This document shows positions 35,080 through 45,606 of a stretch of 64,000 nt of DNA, piece after piece (position 1 is the stretch's first letter; each line of letters opens with the position of its first letter). The translations under genes and the position numbers were made by a program. Below the pieces are notes generated by a model. It did no database searches. It was not told where the DNA came from and worked only from the letters and a program-made list of their open reading frames with translations. Source of the DNA: Aulostomus chinensis (taxonomy: Eukaryota; Chordata; Actinopteri; Syngnathiformes; Aulostomidae); contig JBBMOA010000020.1 in NCBI GenBank assembly GCA_037954235.1, positions 19,376,677-19,440,676 on the forward strand. Reading direction: 5' to 3'.

Positions 35080-36910
35080 TTATTCATTTTTTTAATTCAC
35101 CTTCATTTAACAAGGTAAGAAACCCACTGGGATCAGGATCTCTTTGAACAGGGCTGACCTGGCCAAGAGGTCAGCGGCACATGTCAAAAGAACAGTTTAG
35201 GAAGTGACAGTACAAATTAACAACATAGCATTTTCAGTAAAAAAAAAAAAAAAAAAAAAAAAAAAGCACAGGAGCTGTAACACAACAATAAAACAGCAAT
35301 TTAAGATTTTAAAAACACAGGCCCTGTTCAATGGTCTCCCACTGTCTGTCCCTCAGGATAAAACAGAAGGCTCCAAGTGGGATAACTTCAGGAGTTTCAC
35401 CTCAGTCTGTAGCGTATTCCATTCCGAGGGCAGAGTTCTTACCCAAGGAACAGAGAAAACAAGTGTAGTACAAGAATGCAAGGCATAGCGACTGCTTGAT
35501 CCCTGCAATAAAGCACAAAAATAAGCCAAATTAGCGTATTTGCATGCACTCAAAGAAGGCAAGTTCAATCTCATATACATTTCACAGTGGTGGATGAGAC
35601 GACTAAAGCCAGTGACAAATCTCAGTGCAGAATGATCAATAGTGTCCAAGGACTTGACACATTACATCTCCATCGTCAAGAATGGGCAAGATGGTCGCTG
35701 TCACTCATTTCTTTCTGACCCTGAAAGAGAAGCAGGTTCTAATCCTGAAAAAGAGCCCAAGCTTCACACAAAGTTCAGAGAACAGAATGTTAATATGGGC
35801 TTTAAATAAAAGCTCCTGTTCTCAGATAAAACCCAAGTATTTGTAATTCAAAACCTGCTGTATAGGTTTTCGTTTAGAGTTTACAATATTTGTAATGTTC
35901 TGTGGTAGCACCTCTGTATGGGGGAAAACCACGAGCTTGGTTTTACTTGTGTTAAAACCCAAATTAAGATCGTATAAACGAGACTGGATGACATTAAAAG
36001 CAGCTTGTAAAAGCTCAAAAGCCTGAGTGAGTTAGTTTGAACAGCAATAAATAACGGTGTCACCTGCATAAAAATGATACAATGCATTTGGCAAATTATT
36101 AGAGATTGTTTATATAGTTTGAAAACAAAATGGGTCCCAGCACTGAACCTTGGGGTACCCCTTTGGTAATGCCCAGAAAAGAAGAGGTAGTTCCACCTTC
36201 CTGAACATGTTGTGTTCTGTTGGATGATGGTTGGCAAACCAGGCAGCCGCATGCTTAGAGAAGCCAATGTGATGTAAGGCTTGTAGCAGGCTGGGGCAGG
36301 CAGACTAAGATATGTGAGAGAGGCTCAGCTACAAAATTAGCGGCCAACTTTTACATGTTTTTCTTTTTTTTTTATATCGGGTCTCACTGCTTTACTTGTG
36401 TCCGGCTTCTTCAGAGCATCGTTTACCTCAGTGACAGATAACAGACGATACAACTCAAACGGGAAAGTGATGGGTCCACTCATGGCCTGCGGAGCCAAGG
36501 CTGTGTTCACACTCGCCAGACCAGCATTTGTCAGTTCAGGGTTTTGCAACTCAAACAGGGATCCAGCAGAAACAAAATGATTATTAAAATGATTTAGTAT
36601 GTCTGTCTTATCAGACGGTGTACCAGAATGAGTAATTAAAGAACTTGGCAAGTCATTAGCTGTCACAAGATTTGAAGATGATTTTATGACTTGCCAAAGT
36701 TTTTAAGGTCATTTATATTTTTTATGGATCCATTCAAGTAGAAGTCAGACTTGGCACTCTTAATAAGGGAAGTACATTGATTTCAAAAAACTGAGCCAGT
36801 CTACCTCTCTTTGTTTTCCGAGCCCTGGCCCAGCAATGTCTCTCTCTTTGAGACTGTTTCCAGTTTCAGAGGAAAACCAGGGATTATTGTGGCTCTTTAC
36901 CCAAAAATTT
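35080..36910 (-). pseudogene. Degenerate non-LTR retrotransposon (LINE) with reverse transcriptase remnants
   Basis: On the minus strand several broken frames match the order of a fish LINE ORF2. NPWFSS and KERD near 36,850 and FNNHFVSAGSLFE near 36,580 come first. Next is KLAANFVAEPLSHI near 36,330 and GFSKHAAAWF near 36,240. An altered PQGSVLGP region and YAGDT in place of YADDT follow near 36,150-36,060. NTSKTKLVVFPHTE near 35,940 and SALRFVTGF near 35,620 complete the series. Stops, frameshifts and a deletion between the N-terminal and palm parts show that it is dead. The right-hand end lacks the endonuclease. The 35,080-35,235 stretch (CAAGGTAAGAAACCCACTGG and so on) looks like a common fish LINE 3' segment. 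Clade (L2/CR1/Rex-like) is not settled. Confidence 0.82.
35239..35265 (+). repeat. Poly(A) run of 27
   Basis: A homopolymer inside the LINE 3' region. On the LINE strand it is poly(T), so it is not the element's own poly(A) tail. Confidence 0.95.
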
Positions 36911-37004
36911 GAAAGATACAAAACATTTAAACAAATATATAAAGATACAAAGATATAAAAAAAAAGAAATAAATTTATGAGACATTTTGTCCTGGTTGCC
37001 ACAC

Positions 37005-37021
37005 TAGCGCCTCCTCTGGTC
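37005..37021 (-). promoter_or_regulatory. Candidate CTCF motif
   Basis: Minus strand GACCAGAGGAGGCGCTA has one change in the AGGGGGCGC core. Confidence 0.4.
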
Positions 37022-37224
37022 AATTTGGGCAACTGCTCAGTGAGCTACATTTCTAACAAGGTGCAGTGATTTGACTCAGCACCTCAAAAGCCCCAACAGA
37101 ACAAAATGGTTGACGACTGGACCTGAACAATGACTGCTACGACTAATAATGGCCGAATTTTTGTGGGAGGCTGATCACCTCAGGACAGATCAAGATCCTG
37201 AACTGTCTCTGAGTAGCTTTGACT

Positions 37225-37390
37225 GAAGTATGCTAACACTTCCCACCCACAACCATTCACTGTGCTAAGCTAATTAGCAGTCAGTCTGAGTGGGTCAAGC
37301 ACAGAGGAGAGGACCTATATATTTTCTGGCTTCAGGTAGGATGGTAAATAAATGTTATTTACCAAAAAGTCTGCAATTTTCTGTAAGTAA
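37225..37390 (+). repeat. Dispersed fish repeat, GTGCTAAGCTAATTAGC type
   Basis: TATGCTAACACTTCCCACCC, CACTGTGCTAAGCTAATTAG, and a terminal AAATAAATGTTATTTACCAA match the copy at 56905-57065 in the same order. It borders the LINE remnant. Confidence 0.62.
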
Positions 37391-38250
37391 AGTTAAGGTC
37401 CCATGGTTTCCCTTCACAGCTGTTGTAAATTTGTTGTTGTTGTTGTTGTTTTATGCGAGGTCTCATCTCCCATCATGGATGAAAACAGCTTGATGAGGGT
37501 GTGTACTTGGCGTTTTAATGAAAAGCCGAGCTGTGTGCTGCCAAGCATAGAGAGTGGTTGCAAACACCCCACAACACCTGTCCAATCAGCCCACAAGACC
37601 CAACCTTAAATGTTTTCCATCAGTGCTGCTGGTGTGCAGGAGCTCCGAGTTCACAGGGAAACGTTAGTAATTGGCTTCTGTTTGTTCCTGGCCTTATCAG
37701 TGTATTACTTTCATAGATAACTTGGAACTAATTAATCTGGGTATGGAGGGAGGGATGAGATTTTCTTTTCTCTCTCTTGCTCTCTTTCATTTCCTTTACA
37801 TTCCTCTTTTCACAGCGCTCAACAAGCTCTTTTGGAGCCGTCGGAATAAAGATACCAACTCGAAGCGGAGATAAAAGCTCTGAGTATTTTTATATTGTTA
37901 TTGAAGAGGCTTTGTTTTTACATGCATAATCCCATGTTGTCTCACCGCTGTTTAGTTTTAATGATTACAAGTTGTGTCTCCTAGCTGCCCCGCAGGATCT
38001 CAGACTCATTTGAATGCAAAATACCTATAATTCTTTAAGAGAAAGAAGGAAAAAAACAACATACTGTGTCCAAATAATTGCATAGATACAATCTTGGATT
38101 TCCATCTCTTAATGCCCCAGGATCTCCTTTAATGGAAATTGAAAAGTTGTTATCGAACAACGATAGAGGAATATACTTCCTCTTTCTCACAAATCATTAT
38201 GGCGATCTAATAAAGGGCAACATGGAAAATGCACAATACATGTATTCATG

Positions 38251-38489
38251 GGGGGCCGGCGTGGCTCGGAGGTAGAGTGGCAGTCTAGCAACCCAAGGGT
38301 TGCTGGTTTCGATCCTCACATCCCTCCGACCATGTCTAAGTATCCTTGAGCAAGACACTGAGCCCGTAATTGCTCCTGATGGCCCATCGACGGACTGGCG
38401 CCCTGTCCAGGGTGAACTCCACCTCTTGCCCAATGTAAGTGAGATAAGTTCCAGCCGCCCCCCCCCCACACCCTTAACAGATAAATGGA
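38251..38489 (+). mobile_element. tRNA-derived fish SINE, family 2
   Basis: Begins GGGGGCCGGCGTGGCTCGGA, with an A-box-like GGCTCGGAGGTAGAGTGG and a B-box-like GGTTTCGATCC, then CTTGAGCAAGACACTGAGCC. The 3' half (GACTGGCGCCCTGTCCAGGG and later) is shared with family 1, so both families may use the same LINE tail. The end is short, with a C10 run. Confidence 0.8.
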
Positions 38490-38616
38490 TTCTTGAGATG
38501 AGAGCAGCTCTGGTGCTTAATTAAATATTCTATCAAGACATGACTCTTTGCATCTCAAGGTTTCTTCTTGATTAATTGTTGTTGACAATTATCATGTTCT
38601 TTTTGTTCTGTATAAT

Positions 38617-38979
38617 CCATCCATTTTCGACCTCTTATCCTGTTAAGGGTCGCGGGGGGGGTGGAGCCTATCCCATCAGCCTTCAGGCGAGAGGCGGGTG
38701 TTCACCCTGGACAGGTCGCCAGTCCATCACAGGACCAACACATACAGACAGACAACCATTCACACTCACAGTCACGCCTATGGTCAATTAGAGTATCTAA
38801 TTGTCTCTTGATGTCTTTGGACTGTGGGAGGAAGCCAGAGTACCAAAGAGAACCCACACAGGAACAGGGAGAACATGGAGACTCCACACAGAAAAAGATC
38901 CCGTGCTCGAGCCGGGGCTGGAACCCGGACCCTTCTTGCTGTGAGGCAACAGTGCTGACCACTGCACCACCGTGCCGCC
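38617..38979 (-). mobile_element. tRNA-derived fish SINE, family 1, full-length minus-strand copy
   Basis: Reads on the minus strand from GGCGGCACGGTGGTGCAGTG (right end) to the ATGGATGG tail at the left. A near match to the other copies over its whole length. Confidence 0.88.
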
Positions 38980-39379
38980 TTCTTTATTATCAGTTCTGTT
39001 TAAAAGGTGATAGTTTTGTCACCCTTATTCTCAGAAACTCTTTTCAAAGGCATCACATCAAAAGCCAAATATTGTGAAATAGAGGCCATGGAGGTTTGCT
39101 ACTGCAGCCACTGAAGTATTCATATATATATTAAAAAAAAAACGCATTTACAAAAACGGAGTTTGCTTTGAATTTATGGCCAATCAACACAGCCACAAGC
39201 TACATGTACTGTATGTGAGTGTGTGTATAAGTAAATATTCCCAAACACACCAAATCTTCGTTCCACGATCACGGACTGGAAGCTTGATGAAGAACCAGAG
39301 CCTGATGTAACTGACATTAATTTTCTCAAAATGCCCTCATGGGATGTAAACCAACAAAATATATAACAAATGTAATCTC

Positions 39380-39396
39380 TACTGCCACCTAGTGGA
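39380..39396 (-). promoter_or_regulatory. Candidate CTCF motif
   Basis: Minus strand TCCACTAGGTGGCAGTA fits the CCACTAGGTGGCAG form of the site. Confidence 0.45.
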
Positions 39397-39873
39397 TGTA
39401 GTTATATCTCCAGCAAAGTGCATACATTATCCTGGTTGTTAGTGTAAATTCCAAACATTATTAGGTTTTAATAACCAGGGGTTGTGATGGCTCGCTTGGC
39501 CCCGCTGGCAGCTTTAATTAGAGCCCAAGCATGAAAGTGCCACAGTCCAGAGGTTAACCTTGGCAGAGGACTGCACTCCCCAAGTGTTGTCCAGTTTGAA
39601 ATGTCATGTCAAGGATCCTACAAGCTGTGTTAAAATAGATACATTCAAGGTATCTAGTTGGTGTGAATCAAATGTCAGCTAGTCAAATAATTGCATTTGA
39701 GTATTCAGTCGTCACCCGTTACGAAGGAGGGATTCAGGCCTTACGGAGGTCTTGTGTTATTGAAGAAACAGCAGGGATCATATTTGCAGGATAAAGCACT
39801 TGGGCATATTTCTCTTGTGAATAAGTGTATCCTTCCGCCTTGGCTTAAGTGCCATGGGAGATCCGCCTTGTCA

Positions 39874-39920
<47 letters not shown>
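39874..39920 (+). repeat. Poly(C)-(CA)n microsatellite
   Basis: C17 joined to 15 AC units. Confidence 0.95.
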
Positions 39921-39922
<2 letters not shown>

Positions 39923-40506
39923 CCCACTCAGCCTTACAGTGTGGGAGGAGTTCAGAAGGGCCTTGCATTAATGCCTCACACTTTCAAATGCAGGCTCAAC
40001 TGGGATGTGTGTTCATTTCATTTGCTTGATATGTTAGTCGGAGGGGAGAGTATTAGCACCCAGACAGACACACGGACACACAGCATGGAGGTCTGTCTGC
40101 CTCCGTGACTACCAACAGACTGGGAGCACATTTAAGGGGACCAGTGCACAAGCAGAGGTGGTTGAGCTTTCCTAACATACACATAAATATGTTGTTGACA
40201 CGTTTGGCATATATACACATGTGTTTTCCCACCCCTTTGACATGCATAAATATTAGTATCTATTTGCATATATGAATGCCTGAATGAGAAACACTGTACT
40301 TAATTTGGCTGGACTGCTGTTATAATAGGCGTAATTTTAGAAGTAACAGAATGTAACATTTTTCATGCCCTCTGCGATGTTAAATGGACTGCAATAGAAG
40401 CTTCAGAAAAAGAGATTGACTCCCACCTACGAAAAACTCCCACCTAGAGGTGCTGAGTCCAAAGCTTGGAATTATACGCACATCATCACTGCATTTTCAT
40501 TTGTAT

Positions 40507-40510
<4 letters not shown>

Positions 40511-40548
<38 letters not shown>
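40511..40548 (+). repeat. (CA)n microsatellite
   Basis: 19 CA units followed by an A run. Confidence 0.95.
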
Positions 40549-40552
<4 letters not shown>

Positions 40553-41056
40553 AAGACCAGAGAGAATACAGTTCAGTTGATGCCTACTGGCTCCCATCAT
40601 CAGGTCTTCAACTGGACACAAGATCTCTGTACACTCAAACAGATGTGGGTTGGGCAGGTCTCCTGACAAAGGTACTGGCAATACAATACTTGCTTTAAAA
40701 AAAAAAAAAAAATTAAAAAAAAATCATCATGTCAGGAACGCCTTTTGTTATAGACTAATCCATTCATTACAACAGATGGTTTACAGTTAAGCTTGGCACT
40801 GATGGCTCAACTCGAGGATGCTCCATGGGCTAGCCAAGCAGCATGCTAAGCTAATTATATTAAAGAGGGGCCAAAGCAGAACACTAGTTGTTAAAAAAAA
40901 AAAAAAAATTTTAAAAATTGAACCAGTTCATATTTGAATTGAATCCAAAATTGTGGAGTTAGAACTGAAACTACTTCATCTTAATCTGTGTGAGCCGAAC
41001 TCTGAACGAAATCCTGTGATGCTCCAGTTAACTTGAACAACACGGCAAACGTTCAC

Positions 41057-41940
41057 TGGGACTGTCATCTCAGGATCACTCAAAAACTGACTGTCATCTC
41101 AGGATCACCCACAAACTGACTGTCATCTCAGGATCACCCACAAACTGACTGTCATCTCAGGATCACCCACAAACTGACTGTCATCTCAGGATCACTCACA
41201 AACTGACTGTCATCTCAGGATCACCCACAAACTGACTGTCATCTCAGGATCACCCACAAACTGACTGTCATCTCAGGATCACCATCTCAGGATCACTCAC
41301 AAACTGACTGTCATCTCAGGATCACCCACAAACTGACTGTCATCTCAGGATCACCCACAAACTGACTGTCATCTCAGGATCACCCACAAACTGACTGTCA
41401 TCTCAGGATCACCCACAAACTGACTGTCATCTCAGGATCACTCACAAACTGACTGTCATCTCAGGATCACCATCTCAGGATCACCCACAAACTGACTGTC
41501 ATCTCAGGATCACCCACAAACTGACTGTCATCTCAGGATCACCCACAAACTGACTGTCATCACAGGATCACCCACAAACTGACTGTCATCTCAGGATCAC
41601 TCACAAACTGACTGTCATCTCAGGATCACCCACAAACTGACTGTCATCTCAGGATCACTCACAAACTGACTGTCATCTCAGGATCACTCACAAACTGACT
41701 GTCATCTCAGGATCACTCACAAACTGACTGTCATCTCAGGATCACCCACAAACTGACTGTCATCTCAGGATCACCCACAAACTGACTGTCATCACAGGAT
41801 CACCCACAAACTGACTGTCATCTCAGGATCACTCACAAACTGACTGTCATCTCAGGATCACTCACAAACTGACTGTCATCTCAGGATCACTCACAAACTG
41901 ACTGTCATCTCAGGATCACTCACAAACTGACTGTCATCTC
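41057..41940 (+). repeat. 29-bp minisatellite, about 30 units
   Basis: The unit CTGACTGTCATCTCAGGATC plus ACCCACAAA repeats head to tail with an exact 29-base period; main variants are CACCCAC and CACTCAC, and a rarer CATCACAGG. Two extra 14-base partial units (at about 41,277 and 41,465) lie six units plus 14 bases apart. The two CATCACAGG units lie exactly eight units (232 bases) apart, suggesting block duplication. No open frame runs through it. Confidence 0.97.
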
Positions 41941-42138
41941 TTGGTTTGTGGTTCAGCCCTACTTTAAGTAAAAGCTTGCAGAATGACGAAGTGAGGCCGT
42001 GGAGACGAGTAATAATCAAACCGATTTGATTGAAAAACAACGTGGTGAGGCTTCATTCAACTGGCAATCGGAGAGCAGGTGAATGATGGAGCTCTGAGAC
42101 GACAAAATTACATGTGATGTCATTCTTTACGTTAGCAT

Positions 42139-42934
42139 TGGGGTGGGCGGTATGGCGTAAATATCATATCACGATTTTTCAATAATCAAAAAAAAAAAAT
42201 CACGATTTCGATTTTATCCCGATTCTTTTCACATTGATTTTTGAGACTAATTTGCAAGTTTCTGGTCAGTGCAACCAGACCATTTCTGTATGTAAAACAG
42301 TCCTAAAAGAAAGAAAAAAACAAACAATTTAGGCCAAAGAACCTTTCTGAAAAGATTTTCATTCAAACTGTTGCAGTTTTGCCAACATGTGCAAAGGACG
42401 TACACCTACTAAAAGTGATTAAACAAATTCGTGGTGTTGCTATGCGAACCGTCTCTGTGCAAACTTTGCAAATTACCTTCGTCTGCGCTTTGTCATTTGG
42501 GGAAAAGCCAAACCAATTCCATGTAATGGAAGTGGAGTTTTCCTTTGAGACCAACTCCTCGCTCAGGCTTTCAGCCATGGCTGTCCGTGTGGCTACCGCT
42601 ACACACGCAAATAAGGAGGAAGGTAAGAAATTGCGTCACTACCTGTAGTTCGCTATGATTGGTCGGTCAGGTTGACGACGCATCTGGTGCGTCGGCGCAT
42701 CAGCATAGAACTGCAATTTATAGAATGTGACATTGGGCGCCGCTCAGTTTTGAAACTCGCCGGTGGCGCCGCGCACCGTCCGCCGCCCCTCGCAAAACCT
42801 GCGCACGGTGGCAGATCCCGTTTCGACACCCCGCTCAAACAGCGGAGTCGCGAGGCGCGCGAACGATTCATACGATCTCCTCACTTTGGCACATCGTCTA
42901 CACGTTCCAATATCGTCACATCGCACACCCCAAC
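42139..42934 (-). mobile_element. Deleted hAT-type DNA transposon carrying a broken BED-finger first exon
   Basis: The ends TTGGGGTGGGCGGTATGG (left) and TTGGGGTGTGCGATGTGA (right, minus strand) are imperfect terminal inverted repeats. They are flanked by GTTAGCAT (42131-42138) and CTTAGCAT (42935-42942), 7 of 8 identical, the size expected for hAT. On the minus strand a GC-rich leader precedes ATG at 42578 and a short frame (to 42363) with NWFGF and CKVC, a ZBED/hAT BED zinc-finger pattern. The expected NTTNLFNH continues only in another frame, so the exon is broken. The rest of the transposase is missing. Confidence 0.78.
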
Positions 42935-43072
42935 CTTAGCATAGGGTTGGAAAGTGTCAATTTATGTTGTCTGACTTAAACTAGACTTGGTAAACACACG
43001 CAAACACATTCGTCAAATTGAAATACTTTCACTGCTTAACAGCCGAAAGGGGCATGGCACCTCCCTTGGACT

Positions 43073-43971
43073 CAGTGACGCGCGGTGAGGTTCGTGGCTG
43101 CTGAGGCACTGACTTCATCACAATCAGATCTGTAAACACATGAAAAAAAAACCTGCCCTTAATAATAAAAACCAGACAAAAAAAAATGTTCTCCATGTTT
43201 TGGCCTCTGTCTGCCATAGCTTCTTCAGCGCTTTGGATACTTTAGCGTGAACCTCCTGCTTCGATTGAAAATCCAATTTAGAAAATTGTTTTAGCTTAGA
43301 AATGTAATCCTCCATTGTGACATTACGGCCACTCAGGAGGAAAAAAAAAATAACTGAATGACTGCACTTGACTTTCCTTACAGTAAATTGTAGCTCGCTG
43401 TCACTCAGTCTGCAGCGGAGCGGAGGAGGCGCAAGCAGAATCCCTGGGCTCACTAGCGCCTCCTCCGTGAAGCGGGAGAACTGCGTGCCTCACCCGGCAC
43501 CTTTTATGATCGCTCAGCACAAGAAACATACATTAACATACATTACATAAACAAACATTACACATACAGTTTTCGACAAAAACACTATACATGATATTCA
43601 CCAGCTAAACTATAGCAATGTAGTTAATATAGCAAAAGTATTTGAACATTTTAACAGCGACATAGAAAGAGACAGCAATACGGGCTCCCTGCGTAGCATG
43701 CAGCACAGTTAGCCGAGTCATTGCGCAACCCCTGGTGAGGCTCAGCTGCCTGGTGCCTCACCACCACGTCTCTTCTCAGTATTTGAAAAATCTGTGATTT
43801 TGAATAAAAAAATAACTTAAAACTGGTTTAGTTGAAAGCAAAACAACCTCATAGTACAAATCAAAGGATAAATACAACAATTACATTTATTTTTTTCAAT
43901 TTACATTTTTTTCTTTCCATGATGACAGGTGAGGCAGGGCCTCACTTGCCTCCCCTGACCGCACGTCACTG
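43073..43971 (-). mobile_element. Non-autonomous hAT-like element with perfect 8-bp target duplication
   Basis: CAGTGACGCGCGGTGAGG at the left end and CAGTGACGTGCGGTCAGG (minus strand) at the right end form terminal inverted repeats. CTTGGACT flanks both sides exactly (43065-43072 and 43972-43979). On the minus strand 43199-43315 encodes MEDYISKLKQF and KQEVHAKVSKALK, which looks like an old coding remnant but was not assigned to a family. Orientation is set by this remnant. Confidence 0.82.
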
Positions 43972-43979
43972 CTTGGACT

Positions 43980-45414
43980 GAGATGAAAGTTTTGTGGTGT
44001 CTTCTGCGAGGGTGGGGCAAGGCTGATGAAGGGTGTCCCAAAACGGACGGAGCCAAATACACTGAGGGGCAGAGGGTGCTTGAGGCGCTGACAATCAAAG
44101 TGCAGGCTTAAAAGTGCGGAGGTGGAGCTTTCCTCTTCTGTTACGCTCACTTGAATTGCAGCAGTCACTAAATCCAGTGACTGGTTTATAATCCACGTCC
44201 CTGGAATGAATTTCAAATTGATATCTCTGGAATAGTTTCACAAAAGTAAAAACTAATACCATTATGTACACTATACGGTGTGCTCTATAATCAAATCATT
44301 GTTTAACAGGGGCATAAGGGGTCGTTACGCCTAGGATTTTATTTGTGTAGATTAACGAAACCTTAATTTTAGTTAAACTTACTCTTGGAAAACAAATAAC
44401 CGACAAAAAAAAACAGAAAAATATGAATGACCTTCTGCACTCAGGTCTTTTATCACCAGCGCAGTGGGATGACAGCGTGCCGGTGGGCTAGCGGTTGGTG
44501 GGTTTTGCAGCCGAGGCAGAGAGACATGTCTGAACCTAAAATCCAGCGTTAAACGTAGCTTCGCTTTCCACTCTGAGTCCGACACCACCTTCATCCTGTC
44601 AGTCAAGTCTACGGGCTACCCTCTGATTAGACTTTTGGTTTCAGTTTTTTAATTAACAAATGTGGGCGTTGAAAAACTCTAAATTGACCGTAGGTGTGGC
44701 TGTGAGTGTGAATGGTTGTCTGTCTCTATGTGTTGGCCCTGTGATGGACTGGTGACCCGTCCAGGGTGAACCCCTCCTCACGCCCACATGAATTAAATGG
44801 GTTTTATTTCGACTGCAAAATGGGTTATTAACCCTAACCCTGATGTAATAAGTGTTTGCCAAAACGCCACCAGTAACACAGCTCTAAGGTTAGCTACCGA
44901 CATTAAAAACATTAGGGAATGAGTACCATGTAAAATACATACGGACAAAACTTGTCAATCTCAAGCACAACGAAGCTCGTTTTCAATTCGTTCTATCCGT
45001 TACCGGCACCTTCCTTCATTTCTTCGTCTTACCAGTTGATGGACACTTGCAGAGCTGTTGGTTCACGTTCAAGCTAAATCGGTGCTTGGTTTTCCCAACG
45101 TGGCTGCACAACGGCGCAGGGCTGTGGTCTCCAACAAATCGCAAGTTTGCTACAGTTTTCATGTAATCGTAATATTGATTTGGCCGGACAGGAACATTCA
45201 TTTCCTGTTAGCATATTAAAGGAAAGAAGAACAACAATTAAGTGAAACTAAATGCGATAACAGATTTCTGGTGCAACAACCCCCCCCCCCCCCCCCATTG
45301 GTCATTTTACATCTATTTCCAGGTGTTTTCATGACTGGACTGGAAATCCAGTCTAAATTTCCAGATTGTTCTGGACCTGTAGGAACCCTTAATAATGCTT
45401 TTTTTTCTCTTTTT
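43980..45414. other. Upstream region of the HIPK-like gene
   Basis: Holds the SINE piece at 44,676 and a C17 run at about 45,280-45,296. The promoter and any non-coding first exon must be here or beyond the hAT elements; no TATA or CpG-rich promoter is obvious. Confidence 0.4.
44676..44787 (+). mobile_element. SINE family 1, internal fragment
   Basis: Only the middle part is present, from CTCTAAATTGACCGTAGG to TGAACCCCTCCT. No head, B-box or tail is seen, so this is a truncated piece near the HIPK-like gene. Confidence 0.75.
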
Positions 45415-45444
45415 GTCGTCAATTCAGATTAAAACATTTCAAAC
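45415..45444 (+). other. Probable 5' UTR splice acceptor and leader of the HIPK-like gene
   Basis: A pyrimidine-rich run (ttttttctctttttgtcgtc) followed by aattcag ends at 45427, 17 bases before the ATG. This is a plausible acceptor, so at least one non-coding first exon may lie upstream. No promoter could be identified by eye. Confidence 0.45.
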
Positions 45445-45606
45445 ATGGGAAACTTGACATCAACATACAGCCCTCCAATGAATTATAAACAGCTGAGACA
45501 TGTGGAATCAGGCAACTATGGCGACATCTTTGAATGTTTTCATGGAAGATTAAAAAGGACTGTAGCCATTAAGAGGACCTATGAACGGAAGATTTCTGAA
45601 AATGAA
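45445..45606 (+). CDS. HIPK-like gene exon 1 (residues 1-54)
   Basis: ATG at 45445 lies in a strong Kozak context (A at -3, G at +4). The exon encodes the possible myristoylation start MGNLTS, a degenerate glycine loop and VAIK with K43, and ends at GAA before the donor gtgagt at 45607. Confidence 0.88.

Larger units (their letters stand above)
38980..41056. other. Intergenic, before the minisatellite
   Basis: Holds two microsatellites, a CTCF-like motif at 39,380 and two A-rich runs (40,696 and 40,893). No gene. Confidence 0.4.

Noticed and set aside
41057..41940. CRISPR-like array
   Set aside because: Units are directly adjacent with no unique spacers, and the genome is a vertebrate; it is a minisatellite.
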